DNA of 64,000 nucleotides from Blattabacterium cuenoti (GTDB lineage: Bacteria; Bacteroidota; Bacteroidia; Flavobacteriales; Blattabacteriaceae). Numbering within the stretch: the stretch's first letter is position 1; each line of letters begins with the position of its first letter. The notes beneath the pieces are model-generated. The model worked only from the letters and a program-made list of their open reading frames with translations. It had not been told where the DNA came from and did no database searches. Made by a program: the position numbers and the translations under genes. Positions 33,559 through 42,798 of the stretch are shown piece after piece. The stretch lies in the NCBI RefSeq assembly GCF_014251715.1, contig NZ_CP059198.1:248001-312000 (forward strand), in the 5' to 3' direction.

Positions 33559-35849
33559 AAAGCGATAAAAGACGTATCTTTTTTTGATGATATATGGGAT
33601 AATCCATCGTGATACAATAGAATGAGATCTTCTATATTTTTTGTTATTTTTTTTGATTGTAAAAGAAGATCCAACATCAAAAAAGTGTTTTTTGTTCCAT
33701 ATTTATTATGAAGAATCCCCATTACCTGTTGATTCATTTGTTCTTCTATTTTTTTGAAAATTTTATTTTGAATTGTACAAGGAAATTGAATATGTTTACA
33801 ATTTTTATCTATTGTTATTTTTTTTATAATGTTGAAATGTTCCATCATCATGTGTTCAAGTGTTAGTAGATTTTTCTTTTGTTTATATTTTAAAGGATTA
33901 TGGCTATTAATCACATGAAATAATGTATTATTCGTAATAATATCTGATGATTCAATGATCTCTTTAGTTTTGTTGTATATATGTAAATAAAGTATTCCAG
34001 AAATAGGTTCATTATTTTTCGTTTTTCTAATAACTCTAATTAAAGAATTATGTATAATTGCAAAACTTTTTTTCACTAAAAAAAAATTATTTCTACTATA
34101 TTGAAGAGTTTTTAAATTTTCTTTAGTAATTCCTTCTATACTATTTTTATAAATACTTTCTATGTATTCAAATATAGGTTTTAAAAGATCAAAGGTTTTG
34201 TTTAAAGTAGTTTCTAAAGTCATATTTACTATACCAAGAAATGGTTTTTTTTCTTTTATTTTTTTATGTTGTATTTTATGATAGTTTTTATAACTTTTGT
34301 AAAAAACAAATAAAACTAAAAAAATAAGAAAAAATAAAGCCCATGCTTTAAAAAAGTATAAAAAAGCAGCCGTAATTCCTGCCATAGTAAAGGCTATTAA
34401 TCCTGTTAAAAACCATCCTCTGATAACTTTTAAAACCCCTGAAACTCTATAAACAGCACTTTCTCTGTCCCAAGCTCTATCGGAAAGAGAAGTTCCCATA
34501 GATACCATAAAAGTGACAAAAGTAGTAGATAATGGTAATTTTTTAACCGTAGCTATAGATATTAATATGCTGGATATGGTTAAATTTGCAGAAGCTCTAA
34601 CTAGATCAAAAGCTATGCTTTCTTCTGTTTTTTTTTGCTTAAAGTTTTTTTCTATTTTTACCATAAGTCTTTTAGGAAATAATTTAAAAAAATTATTTCC
34701 TAATAATAAAAAAAATCGAACAATTGCCCTAGAAAAAGAATTCGATAAAAATTTCTCTGTTCCTTCATTTTGCCTACTTAAATTAATTTCTGTTCTCGTG
34801 ATATTTTTTGTTTTTTTGGAAAACCAAAGAGTGAATATCATAATCATACCTGCAAAAATCAAAACTAAAGATGGAACCTTTACATTTTCAGATAAATTTC
34901 TCATATTGAATCTTTCAGCTGGTGGACTTCCCGCTTCTTTCCATATATTATAAGATTGTATTCCAGCTATAGGAATTCCAATAAAATTTACTAAATCATT
35001 TCCTGCAAAAGCCATAGCTAAAGAAAAAGTCCCATATAACACTACAAATTTCAAGATATTATATCCGAACGAAACAAATATTTTTGCTATAATAGTCCAT
35101 GTTGAAAATAAAATAAGCAAAAAAATAAAAAAATTATGGTGAATTTTTTTTAGAAAATTGAATAAGGGAAATACTGTTAATTGATCATCAATAAATCCTT
35201 GTAAAGTACTATGAAGCCCTCTTACAATAAGAAAATAAGTCATACTGCTCAATGAAATAGCAGTCCATATGACTCCTACATTTTTTAATCTACTCTCATA
35301 TTCAAAACTGAAAAAATAACGAATAAAATAGTGAATAAAAGCACCGGAAGTAAAAGAAATTATAATAGATAAAAAAATACCGATACTAATAGTAAATGTT
35401 TTTTCTGCTTTAATGTATAGAGTTAAATGATGAAAGGGCTCATTATTTAATGGAGAAGTCATTTTGATCACAGCTATACTAAAAGCTCCACCTAATAAGC
35501 AAAAAACCATAGATACTGTAGTAGAAGTTGGTAATCCTAAAGTGTTAAAAACATCCAGCAAAATGATGTCTGATATCATAACTGCTAAAAAAATAAAAAT
35601 AATATCTGAAAAATAAAAATAAGAAGGATCAAAAACTCCTTTTCTTGCTACTTCCATCATTCCACTAGATAAAAAAGCTCCTAATAAAATGCCTAAACTA
35701 GCAAAAAACATGATAGTTCTACGAGAAGCTACTTTAGATCCAATAGCAGAATTTAGGAAATTAACGGCATCATTAATCAGACCAACAATAAGATCAAATA
35801 TTGATAATAAAAAAAGAACCACTATAATTGAGGGATAAAAAAATTTCAT
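33555..35849 (-). CDS. inorganic phosphate transporter, PiT family
   Basis: The 764-residue protein has two PiT halves: GLINDAVNFLNSAIGSKVASRRT and later AFAGNDLVNFIGIPIAGIQSY (conserved GxNDxxN motifs as NDAVNF and NDLVNF), TLGLPTSTTVSMVFCLLGG and KKLPLSTTFVTFMVSMGTSLSDRAW (LPxSTT motifs). About twelve membrane helices are followed by a 230-residue cytoplasmic helical domain resembling PhoU. This long form is usual in Bacteroidota. It should import phosphate with cations. It lies downstream of ruvA on the same strand, with an inverted repeat in the gap. Confidence 0.92.
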   Translation of the reverse strand: MKFFYPSIIVVLFLLSIFDLIVGLINDAVNFLNSAIGSKVASRRTIMFFASLGILLGAFLSSGMMEVARKGVFDPSYFYFSDIIFIFLAVMISDIILLDVFNTLGLPTSTTVSMVFCLLGGAFSIAVIKMTSPLNNEPFHHLTLYIKAEKTFTISIGIFLSIIISFTSGAFIHYFIRYFFSFEYESRLKNVGVIWTAISLSSMTYFLIVRGLHSTLQGFIDDQLTVFPLFNFLKKIHHNFFIFLLILFSTWTIIAKIFVSFGYNILKFVVLYGTFSLAMAFAGNDLVNFIGIPIAGIQSYNIWKEAGSPPAERFNMRNLSENVKVPSLVLIFAGMIMIFTLWFSKKTKNITRTEINLSRQNEGTEKFLSNSFSRAIVRFFLLLGNNFFKLFPKRLMVKIEKNFKQKKTEESIAFDLVRASANLTISSILISIATVKKLPLSTTFVTFMVSMGTSLSDRAWDRESAVYRVSGVLKVIRGWFLTGLIAFTMAGITAAFLYFFKAWALFFLIFLVLFVFYKSYKNYHKIQHKKIKEKKPFLGIVNMTLETTLNKTFDLLKPIFEYIESIYKNSIEGITKENLKTLQYSRNNFFLVKKSFAIIHNSLIRVIRKTKNNEPISGILYLHIYNKTKEIIESSDIITNNTLFHVINSHNPLKYKQKKNLLTLEHMMMEHFNIIKKITIDKNCKHIQFPCTIQNKIFKKIEEQMNQQVMGILHNKYGTKNTFLMLDLLLQSKKITKNIEDLILLYHDGLSHISSKKDTSFIAF
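34672..34703. repeat. 14-bp perfect inverted repeat inside the PiT gene
   Basis: TTAGGAAATAATTT and its exact complement flank a 4-base loop (AAAA). It corresponds to LLGNNFFKLF in the central part of the transporter. Its form resembles an intrinsic terminator stem, but no T run follows on either strand. Confidence 0.88.
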
Positions 35850-35852
35850 AAT

Positions 35853-35883
35853 AATTGTAAATAATTTTTATGATTTTACAATT
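35853..35883. promoter_or_regulatory. inverted repeat spanning the ruvA stop and the gap before the PiT gene
   Basis: AATTGTAAA (35853-35861) and TTTACAATT (35875-35883) are perfect 9-base arms around 14 bases. The repeat covers the ruvA stop codon and ends 4 bases before the PiT start codon (minus strand). It may be a weak terminator or operator; AT-richness limits confidence. Confidence 0.35.
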
Positions 35884-36463
35884 TTTTCAAAGATTCTTTA
35901 ATGAGATTTTCTACAGAAAATTCTGGATGTTCATCCAAAATATTATCCAAAACTTTTTTAGATTCTTTAGGAGAAAATCCAAGAACGACCAAAGCGCTTA
36001 AAGCTTCTTTTTTTATAGGTGTATTTTCCAAAAATTTTACGTTTTTTCCTTTTTTAAGATTAGTAATTTTATCTTTTAGTTCAATAATAATTCTTTTAGC
36101 TGTTTTTGTACCAATACCTTTTACTTGATTAAAAACTTTTATATCTTCTTTATATATAGATTGTTCTATTTCATATGGAGTAAGTGAAGATAATAACATT
36201 ATAGCAGTACTTGGGCCAATTCCATTTACGGATATCAAATAAGAAAAGATTTTTCTTTCTATTTTTTCAAAAAAACCATACAAAATATGTTGATTTTCTT
36301 TTATAAAAAAATAAGTATGTAGACATATATCTTTACCTTCTTCTTCTAATAAAGAGGAATAGGTATATGAAGATATATGAATCTTATACCCTACTCCATG
36401 ACAATCTATAATTAAATAAGATTGATTTTTTTCTATTAACTTTCCTCTTAAATGTGTGATCAC
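35876..36463 (-). CDS. ruvA: Holliday junction branch migration subunit RuvA
   Basis: RuvA binds four-way DNA junctions and positions RuvB. The N-terminal OB-fold (MITHLRGKLIEKNQSYLIIDCHGVGYKIHIS), two helix-hairpin-helix motifs (LISVNGIGPSTAIMLLSS and FNQVKGIGTKTAKRIIIELKDKI) and the C-terminal RuvB-binding three-helix domain (KEALSALVVLGFSPKESKKVLD) are all present in 195 residues. RuvB is not in the window. Confidence 0.95.
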   Translation of the reverse strand: MITHLRGKLIEKNQSYLIIDCHGVGYKIHISSYTYSSLLEEEGKDICLHTYFFIKENQHILYGFFEKIERKIFSYLISVNGIGPSTAIMLLSSLTPYEIEQSIYKEDIKVFNQVKGIGTKTAKRIIIELKDKITNLKKGKNVKFLENTPIKKEALSALVVLGFSPKESKKVLDNILDEHPEFSVENLIKESLKKL

Positions 36464-36518
36464 TGGATTATCAAAAAAAGTAGATTAATAATAAATAGAT
36501 ACAAGTTCTGCTATAATA

Positions 36519-37853
36519 TTATTTTTTTCTAAAAAATATTTGTATTGGCACCCCTATAAAATCAAAGTGATAACGAATCTTATTTTCAATAAATCTTCTA
36601 TAAGATTCTTTTATGTATTGAGGAAAATTAGAAAAAAAAATAAATTTTGGCGTTCCTGAGGGAATCTGAGTACAATATTTTATAGTGATTAACTTATTTT
36701 TTTTATTCTTTATAGAAGTAGGAGGATTTTTTTTAAAAATTGGCAACATAATTTTATTTAAAATATTCGTTTTTAATCTGTTTTTACGGTATTGAAAAAC
36801 CTGATCAGCTATGGGAATAATATTATGTATTCCATATTTATTTTTAGAAGATATAAAAAGAATGGGAACATTATAAAATGGATATATTTTTTTTCTAATA
36901 AACAATTCGTAATTTTTTTGCATATTATTATGAATATTATGAAATAAATCCCATTTATTAATAAGAATTATAATTCCTTTCTGATTTTTTTTTACTAATC
37001 TAAAAATGTTCATATCCTGTTTTTCCCATCCCTGAACAGCATCTACCATTAAAAGACAAACATCCGTGGACTCTATCGTTTTTAACGTTCTCATAGTAGA
37101 ATAAAATTCAATATTTTCTCTTATTTTTGATTTTTTTCTTACTCCAGGGGTATCAATTAAAATACATTCATATCCCCATTTTTCGTATAAAACATCTAAA
37201 CTATCTCTTGTTGTTCCTGAAATATTCGTTACAATATGATGGTTTTTATCTAGAAAAGAGTTAATCAATGTAGATTTTCCTACATTTGGACGGCCTATTA
37301 CCGAAAAACGAGGAAGAAATTCTTTTTCTACAATGGATTTTTTTTTTAAAAAAAAATTTTTTTTGAATATTTCTATTAATTTATCTAGTAATTCTCCTGT
37401 TCCACTCCCATTTATAGATGATAAATAATAATAGTTTACAAATCCTAAACGAAAAAAATCTGTATCAGAATATGTATATTTTACGTCATCTACCTTATTC
37501 ACTACTAATAAAACTATTTTATGACATTTTCTTAGTATTTTAGCTATTTCTTGATCTGTATCTAATATCCCCATTTTTATATCTACTAAAAATAAAATAA
37601 CATCAGCTTCTTTGATAGCCATCAAAATATGGTTTTTTATTTCTTTTTCAAGTACATCATTTTTTGACATAGTAAAACCACCTGTATCCAAGACAGAGAA
37701 TTTTACTCCATTCCATTCTGAATTTCCATAAATACGATCTCTTGTTATTCCACTTTTAGCATGTACAATAGCTTTTCTTCTTCCTACAAGACGATTAAAT
37801 AAAGTAGATTTTCCTACATTTGGACGGCCTACTATGGATACAACATAATTCAT
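36519..37853 (-). CDS. der: ribosome-assembly GTPase Der (EngA)
   Basis: Der has two tandem GTPase domains and a KH-like C-terminal domain. Domain 1: GRPNVGKSTLF (about residues 8-18), DTGGF, NKVD. Domain 2: GRPNVGKSTLI (about 185-195), DTPGVRKKSKI, NKWDL. The C-terminal part (KNPPTSIKNKKNKLITIKYCTQIPSGTPKFIFFSN) matches the KH-like domain. It acts in 50S assembly. The two P-loops are encoded by an identical 28-base stretch (see repeat entry). Confidence 0.96.
   Translation of the reverse strand: MNYVVSIVGRPNVGKSTLFNRLVGRRKAIVHAKSGITRDRIYGNSEWNGVKFSVLDTGGFTMSKNDVLEKEIKNHILMAIKEADVILFLVDIKMGILDTDQEIAKILRKCHKIVLLVVNKVDDVKYTYSDTDFFRLGFVNYYYLSSINGSGTGELLDKLIEIFKKNFFLKKKSIVEKEFLPRFSVIGRPNVGKSTLINSFLDKNHHIVTNISGTTRDSLDVLYEKWGYECILIDTPGVRKKSKIRENIEFYSTMRTLKTIESTDVCLLMVDAVQGWEKQDMNIFRLVKKNQKGIIILINKWDLFHNIHNNMQKNYELFIRKKIYPFYNVPILFISSKNKYGIHNIIPIADQVFQYRKNRLKTNILNKIMLPIFKKNPPTSIKNKKNKLITIKYCTQIPSGTPKFIFFSNFPQYIKESYRRFIENKIRYHFDFIGVPIQIFFRKK
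37270..37831 (-). repeat. identical 28-base segments encoding both P-loops of der
   Basis: The same 28 bases occur at 37270-37297 and 37804-37831, in the same orientation, coding for RPNVGKST in each GTPase domain. Flanking bases differ. Identity includes codons GGC and CGT, which are unusual choices in this AT-biased sequence. Confidence 0.9.
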
Positions 37854-37869
37854 TTTGATAAATTATTCA

Positions 37870-37877
37870 CAAAGGTA
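37870..37877 (-). promoter_or_regulatory. candidate -7 box (TACCTTTG) for der
   Basis: On the minus strand TACCTTTG exactly fits TAnnTTTG and ends 16 bases before the der ATG, giving a very short leader. No -33 TTTG is obvious. Confidence 0.45.
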
Positions 37878-37948
37878 GAATTTTTTCATTAGTTTCATTA
37901 CTAGATTCTTAGTTTATTAGTCAAAGTGTATATTACTAAAAAAAAATA

Positions 37949-38617
37949 ATGCGTATAGATATTATTAGTATAGTTCCTAAAATTCTTCATAGCCCTTTTT
38001 CAAATTCTATTATTAAAAGAGCCATAGAGAAAAGATTGATTGATATTTATGTTCATGACTTACGTAAATATGGATTAGGTAAATGGAAAAAAGTAGACGA
38101 TTATCCTTATGGAGGTGGATCCGGAATGGTTATTCGTATAGAACCTGTATATCAATGTTTTTACAAATTATTATCGGAAAGATATTATGATGAAAAAATT
38201 TTTATGACTCCTGATGGAAAGCTTTTTTCACAAAAAAATGCTAAAGCTTTAGCTTTTAAAAAAAATATTATCATTCTTTGTGGACGTTATAAAGGAATTG
38301 ATCAGAGAATTCGAGACCACTTAATTACCAAAGAAATATCTATTGGGAATTACATTTTATCTGGAGGAGAATTAGCAGCGGCTGTAGTGGTAGAATCTAT
38401 AGTTAGATTATTACCTGGAGTAATAAAAAATCAAAATTCCATTCTTACGGATTCTTTTCAAAAAAAAGAATCCGTAATAGCTCCTCCTGTTTATACTCGT
38501 CCAGTCGTTTATAAAGGATGGAGTGTTCCAGAAATACTTTTATCTGGACATCATAAAAAAATAAAAGATTGGTTTCATAAAAAATCCATACAATTTAAAA
38601 AAAAATTGGATTCTTAG
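37949..38617 (+). CDS. trmD: tRNA (guanine37-N1)-methyltransferase
   Basis: TrmD methylates G37 to prevent frameshifting. The knotted SPOUT core is seen in MRIDIISIVPKI, DDYPYGGGSGMVIRIEPV, IILCGRYKGIDQR and EISIGNYILSGGELAAAVVVESIVRLLPGV, with the C-terminal SVIAPPVYTRPVVYKGWSVPEILLSGHHKKI. Length 222 residues is normal. Its 3' end overlaps the convergent argH by 23 bases. A 14-bp inverted repeat lies in the coding sequence. Confidence 0.96.
   Translation: MRIDIISIVPKILHSPFSNSIIKRAIEKRLIDIYVHDLRKYGLGKWKKVDDYPYGGGSGMVIRIEPVYQCFYKLLSERYYDEKIFMTPDGKLFSQKNAKALAFKKNIIILCGRYKGIDQRIRDHLITKEISIGNYILSGGELAAAVVVESIVRLLPGVIKNQNSILTDSFQKKESVIAPPVYTRPVVYKGWSVPEILLSGHHKKIKDWFHKKSIQFKKKLDS
38445..38477. 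repeat. 14-bp perfect inverted repeat inside trmD
   Basis: TTACGGATTCTTTT and its exact complement surround 5 bases (CAAAA). It encodes LTDSFQKKESV, the region linking the SPOUT core to the C-terminal domain. The stem contains four G-C pairs. Confidence 0.92.
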
Positions 38618-39983
38618 AGGATGCATCAAAATTAATTTGACTATAAATTAAACGTTTTATAACTTTTTCTATTTTATCAAAGTCAAATTCTTTTATCACG
38701 TTTTGCATCAAATTTTTAATTTGTGTATTACATAAATTTCCTATGCTTCCTTCATGAGAATAAAAGCTTTTTTTAAAAGGTTTGAAACATCCATTTTGGA
38801 TATCTTTACCTACTTTTTTATAAGCTTCTCTAAAAGAATATCCTTCTTCAATAACAAGCTTATTAACTGCTTCTACACTGAATAAATATTCATATTTATC
38901 CTCCTGAATAATATCCTTTTTCACTATGATATGATTCAACATATACTTAAACATAGAAAAACATTTTTTTATCTCTTCAAAAATAGGAATAAATCTTTCT
39001 TTAATTATTTGAAAATCTCTATGATATCCGGAACATAAATTAGAAGAAATCAAAGAAATTTCATTAGGCAATGAAGTCATTCTATTACATTTAGCTCGTA
39101 TCATCTCAAAAACATCTGGATTTTTTTTGTGAGGCATTATGCTAGATCCGGTAGTTAGAGAATCAGGAAAACTAATAAAATTGAAATTTTTACTTAAATA
39201 TAAACAAATATCTTGTGCCATTTTACTTAAAGTTCTTGCTAAAGAAGCAATAGATTCTGAAACTATTCTTTCCATTTTTCCACGTGCCATTTGAGCATAT
39301 ACCACATTATAATTCAAATCATCGAATCCCAATAAATATGTTGTCATTTTTCTATTTAAAGGTAAAGAAGATCCGTATCCAGCAGCGGACCCTAAAGGGT
39401 TTTTGTTTACAATTCTGTATGCAGTACGAATCAATAGAAAATCATCTATTAAACTTTCTGCATATGCAGCAAACCAAAGTCCAAAAGAAGAAGGCATAGC
39501 AATTTGATAATGAGTATATCCAGGCATTAATATATTTTTATATTGTTCACTTAATCTTAATAATAAATCAAAAAAAGAATAACTTATTGATACTATTTCT
39601 TTGATTTCTGTTCTAATAAAAAGTTTCAAATCTAACAAAATTTGATCATTCCTGGATCTACCACTATGGATTTTTTTTCCAACTTCTCCTAAACGATTGG
39701 TTAACAAAAATTCTATTTGAGAATGAATGTCTTCTATTCCTTCATTTATTTTAAAATTATTTTTTAAAATTTCGTTTACATAAATATTACGTAACTCATA
39801 AATTAAAATTTTTAAATCTTTTTTATTTAATAATCCAATACTTTTTAACATTATGACATGAGCTATGGTTCCTATCACATCATGTGGTGCTAAAAGTAAA
39901 TCTATTTTAGAATCTTTATCTGAAGTAAAATTTTCTATTTTTTTATTGAAACTACAATTCGTTTTTTTATCCCAAATTTTCAC
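38595..39983 (-). CDS. argH: argininosuccinate lyase
   Basis: ArgH performs the last step of arginine synthesis. Family motifs: EDIHSQIEFLLTNRLGEVGKKIHSGRSRNDQI, MPGYTHYQIAMPSSFGLWFAAY, LNRKMT and the fumarase-superfamily signature GSSIMPHKKNPDVFEMIRAKCNR. 462 residues is normal. In an insect symbiont this supports host arginine supply, though the remaining arg genes are outside the window. Confidence 0.96.
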   Translation of the reverse strand: MKIWDKKTNCSFNKKIENFTSDKDSKIDLLLAPHDVIGTIAHVIMLKSIGLLNKKDLKILIYELRNIYVNEILKNNFKINEGIEDIHSQIEFLLTNRLGEVGKKIHSGRSRNDQILLDLKLFIRTEIKEIVSISYSFFDLLLRLSEQYKNILMPGYTHYQIAMPSSFGLWFAAYAESLIDDFLLIRTAYRIVNKNPLGSAAGYGSSLPLNRKMTTYLLGFDDLNYNVVYAQMARGKMERIVSESIASLARTLSKMAQDICLYLSKNFNFISFPDSLTTGSSIMPHKKNPDVFEMIRAKCNRMTSLPNEISLISSNLCSGYHRDFQIIKERFIPIFEEIKKCFSMFKYMLNHIIVKKDIIQEDKYEYLFSVEAVNKLVIEEGYSFREAYKKVGKDIQNGCFKPFKKSFYSHEGSIGNLCNTQIKNLMQNVIKEFDFDKIEKVIKRLIYSQINFDASSKNPIFF

Positions 39984-40010
39984 GCAATAACATTTTTATA
40001 TTTTTTCTAC

Positions 40011-40018
40011 TATCTTTG
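40011..40018 (+). promoter_or_regulatory. candidate -7 box (TATCTTTG) for gyrB
   Basis: TATCTTTG exactly fits TAnnTTTG, 59 bases before the gyrB ATG. It predicts a leader of about 50 bases that includes the inverted repeat at 40034-40064. Confidence 0.5.
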
Positions 40019-40033
40019 ATCGAATATAAAACT

Positions 40034-40064
40034 ATAAATTTTTATGTAAAAAAGAAAAATTTAT
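40034..40064. promoter_or_regulatory. 10-bp inverted repeat in the gyrB leader
   Basis: ATAAATTTTT and its complement AAAAATTTAT flank 11 bases and end 13 bases before the gyrB start. It is entirely A/T in the arms. It could be a leader hairpin or a supercoiling-sensitive site. Confidence 0.35.
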
Positions 40065-40077
40065 AATAAAATTAATT

Positions 40078-42006
40078 ATGAGTAAACAACATCATATTAC
40101 AAAAGATTACACAGCAGATAGTATTCAATCTCTTGAAGGGATAGAACATATAAGATTAAGACCTTCAATGTATATTGGAGATATAGGAATTAGGGGGTTA
40201 CATCATTTAGTATCCGAAGTTATAGATAATTCAGTAGATGAAGCCTTAGCAGGTTTTTGCAATAAAATATGGGTTACTATTCAAAAAAATGGATTTATCA
40301 CTATACTTGACAATGGTCGTGGAATTCCAATAGAAATTCATAAAAAAGAAGGTAAATCAGCTTTAGAAGTAGTTATGACTAAAATTGGGGCAGGGGGTAA
40401 ATTTGATAAAAATTCTTATAAAGTTTCTGGAGGATTACACGGAGTCGGTCTTTCCTGTGTCAATGCTTTGTCTAAAAAACTTATAGTTACAATTTATCGC
40501 AACGGAAAAGTTTATGAACAGGAGTATTTAAAAGGAAAAGCCCTTTATCCTGTAAAATTTTTAGGAAAAACTAATATGCAAGGAACTAAGATTAATTATC
40601 TTGCTGATTATTCTATTTTTAATTCTATTACATATAATTATGAAATTTTAGCCAATAGATTGAAAGAATTATCTTTTTTAAATAAAGGGTTGTATTTATT
40701 TTTAAAAGACGAAAGAAATAACATAAAAGAATATTTTTTTTCTAAAAATGGATTAAAAGAATATCTTCCTATTTTAGATAAAAATAAGGAATTTTTAACT
40801 AAAGATGTTATTTTTATTGAAGGAGAGAAAGACAATACGATTGTAGAAGTAGCAATGCAATACAATACTTCTTTTAAAGAGAAGATTTATTCTTATGTTA
40901 ACAATATAAATACTTATGAAGGAGGAACTCATCTTTCTGGATTTAGAAGGGCATTAACAAGAACATTAAAAAAATATGCCGATGTATATGGAATTTTATC
41001 AAAAGATAAAGTAGAGTTTACTGGTGATGATTTTAGAGAAGGAATTACAGCCATTATATCTGTTAGAGTAATGGAACCTCAATTTGAAGGACAAACTAAG
41101 ACAAAATTAAGTAATCACGAAGTGGGAGGAATTGTAGATAAAATTGTGGGAGAAATGTTGAACAGTTATTTAGAAGAACACCCTAGTGATAGAAAAAAAA
41201 TTATTGATAAAGTCATATTAGCAGCTAAAGCACGTCAAGCTGCTAAAAAAGCACGTGAATTAATACAAAAAAAAAATCCCATATACAATAGTATTTTACC
41301 TGGAAAATTAGCGGATTGTTCTTTAAATAATCCAGAAAACTGTGAAATTTATTTGGTAGAAGGAGATTCTGCTGGAGGAACTGCTAAACAAGGTAGAGAT
41401 AGAAATTTTCAAGCTATTTTACCTTTACGAGGTAAAATACTAAATGTAGAAAAAGCTATGCAATATAAAATATTTGAAAATGAGGAAATAAAAAATATAT
41501 TCACATCTTTAGGAGTTTTTATTGATACAGAAGAAAATAAAGAAATTTTAAATATAAAAAAACTTAGATACAATAAAATTATTATTATGACCGACGCGGA
41601 TATAGATGGAAGTCATATTTCTACTTTGATTTTAACATTATTTTTTCGTTATATGAACCCATTAATAGAAAAAGGACACATTTATATTGCTACACCACCA
41701 CTTTATTTAATTAGAAAAGGAAATCATTATAGATATGCTTGGAGTGATAAAGAAAGAGAAAATATTATCAATCAATTAGGAGGAAGAAAATATGTCTATA
41801 TACAACGTTATAAAGGATTAGGAGAGATGAATGCTGAACAACTTTGGGAAACAACAATGAATCCAAAAAATAGAACTTTACGTAAGGTCAATATAGAAAA
41901 TTATTCTGAAGCAGACAACATATTCTCCATTCTTATGGGAGATGAAGTTCCCCCACGTAGAAATTTCATAGAAAAAAATGCGATACATGCAAAAATTGAT
42001 GTTTAG
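40078..42006 (+). CDS. gyrB: DNA gyrase subunit B
   Basis: The 642-residue protein has the GHKL ATPase (DNSVDEALAG, ILDNGRGIPIEIHKKEGKSALEVVMTKIGAGGKF, SGGLHGVGLSCVNALS), the transducer domain with GTHLSGFRRALT and QFEGQTKTKLSN, and the TOPRIM domain EGDSAGGTAKQGRDRNFQAILPLRGKILNVEKA with DADIDGSHISTL, ending YKGLGEMNAEQLWETTMNP. It lacks the extra insert of the E. coli protein. dnaA, dnaN, recF and gyrA are not neighbours, so there is no sign of an origin here. Confidence 0.97.
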   Translation: MSKQHHITKDYTADSIQSLEGIEHIRLRPSMYIGDIGIRGLHHLVSEVIDNSVDEALAGFCNKIWVTIQKNGFITILDNGRGIPIEIHKKEGKSALEVVMTKIGAGGKFDKNSYKVSGGLHGVGLSCVNALSKKLIVTIYRNGKVYEQEYLKGKALYPVKFLGKTNMQGTKINYLADYSIFNSITYNYEILANRLKELSFLNKGLYLFLKDERNNIKEYFFSKNGLKEYLPILDKNKEFLTKDVIFIEGEKDNTIVEVAMQYNTSFKEKIYSYVNNINTYEGGTHLSGFRRALTRTLKKYADVYGILSKDKVEFTGDDFREGITAIISVRVMEPQFEGQTKTKLSNHEVGGIVDKIVGEMLNSYLEEHPSDRKKIIDKVILAAKARQAAKKARELIQKKNPIYNSILPGKLADCSLNNPENCEIYLVEGDSAGGTAKQGRDRNFQAILPLRGKILNVEKAMQYKIFENEEIKNIFTSLGVFIDTEENKEILNIKKLRYNKIIIMTDADIDGSHISTLILTLFFRYMNPLIEKGHIYIATPPLYLIRKGNHYRYAWSDKERENIINQLGGRKYVYIQRYKGLGEMNAEQLWETTMNPKNRTLRKVNIENYSEADNIFSILMGDEVPPRRNFIEKNAIHAKIDV

Positions 42007-42012
42007 ATATAT

Positions 42013-42798
42013 ATGAATTATATTCAATCAATCCTATTAGGGATTATTGAAGGAATTACAGAGTTGTTTCCTATTTCTTCTACAGGTCACATGATACTTG
42101 CGGCTTCCATGATGGGAATTTTAGAAGATAAAATAACGAATTTATTTCTTATTTCTGTTCAGCTTGGTGCCGTTTTATCGGTAGTTTTTTTGTATAGAAA
42201 TAAGTTTTTTTTAAAAAAATGGAATTTTTATATAAAAATTTTTTTGGCTATTTTACCTGTAGGTATTTTTGGTTTTTTTTTTAACAAAATAACCAATTTT
42301 TTATTTCATCCACTTGTAGTTTCTCTATCTCTTTTAACAGGAGGATTCGTAATTTTGAAAGTAGAAAATTTTTATGAAAAAAATTTTAAAAAAAAAAGAA
42401 ACAAAATTACTTATTTAAAAGCTTTTATTGTTGGATTATTTCAATGTTTGTCTTTGATCCCAGGAGTATCTAGAAGTGCTACTACCATTGTTGCTTGTAT
42501 GCTACAAAATGTTAATAGAAAAAAAACTATAGAATTTTCTTTTTTTTTATCTATTCCTGTTATTGGAATCGCTACATGTAAAAAATTATTTGACTATTAT
42601 TTTCAATTAAATTCTTTTACATATCAAGATATAGAATTATTATTTTTAGGCAATATAGTAGCTTTCATAACTGGAATGATAACCATACGATATTTTTTTA
42701 AATTTTTAAAAAATTTTAAAATATTTGGATATTATAGAATAATATTAGGATTTTTTATTATTATACATTATTTTATTAAACCTATTGAAAAATTTTAA
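42013..42798 (+). CDS. uppP: undecaprenyl-diphosphatase
   Basis: UppP recycles the lipid carrier of wall synthesis. The 261-residue membrane protein has both active-site motifs, IIEGITELFPISSTGHMILAASMMG and SLIPGVSRSATTIVACML, and about seven hydrophobic segments. It starts 6 bases after gyrB and its end overlaps truB by 14 bases. It completes the lipid cycle for the MraY/MurG/FtsW genes of the division cluster. Confidence 0.95.
   Translation: MNYIQSILLGIIEGITELFPISSTGHMILAASMMGILEDKITNLFLISVQLGAVLSVVFLYRNKFFLKKWNFYIKIFLAILPVGIFGFFFNKITNFLFHPLVVSLSLLTGGFVILKVENFYEKNFKKKRNKITYLKAFIVGLFQCLSLIPGVSRSATTIVACMLQNVNRKKTIEFSFFLSIPVIGIATCKKLFDYYFQLNSFTYQDIELLFLGNIVAFITGMITIRYFFKFLKNFKIFGYYRIILGFFIIIHYFIKPIEKF

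Noticed and set aside
37339..37367. T10-A9-T8 stretch that forms long perfect inverted repeats in der
   Set aside because: It consists of homopolymer runs only, which arise easily in this composition; it codes for Lys/Phe-rich linker.
40078..42006. Replication origin near gyrB
   Set aside because: dnaA, dnaN and recF are absent and no cluster of DnaA boxes was seen.
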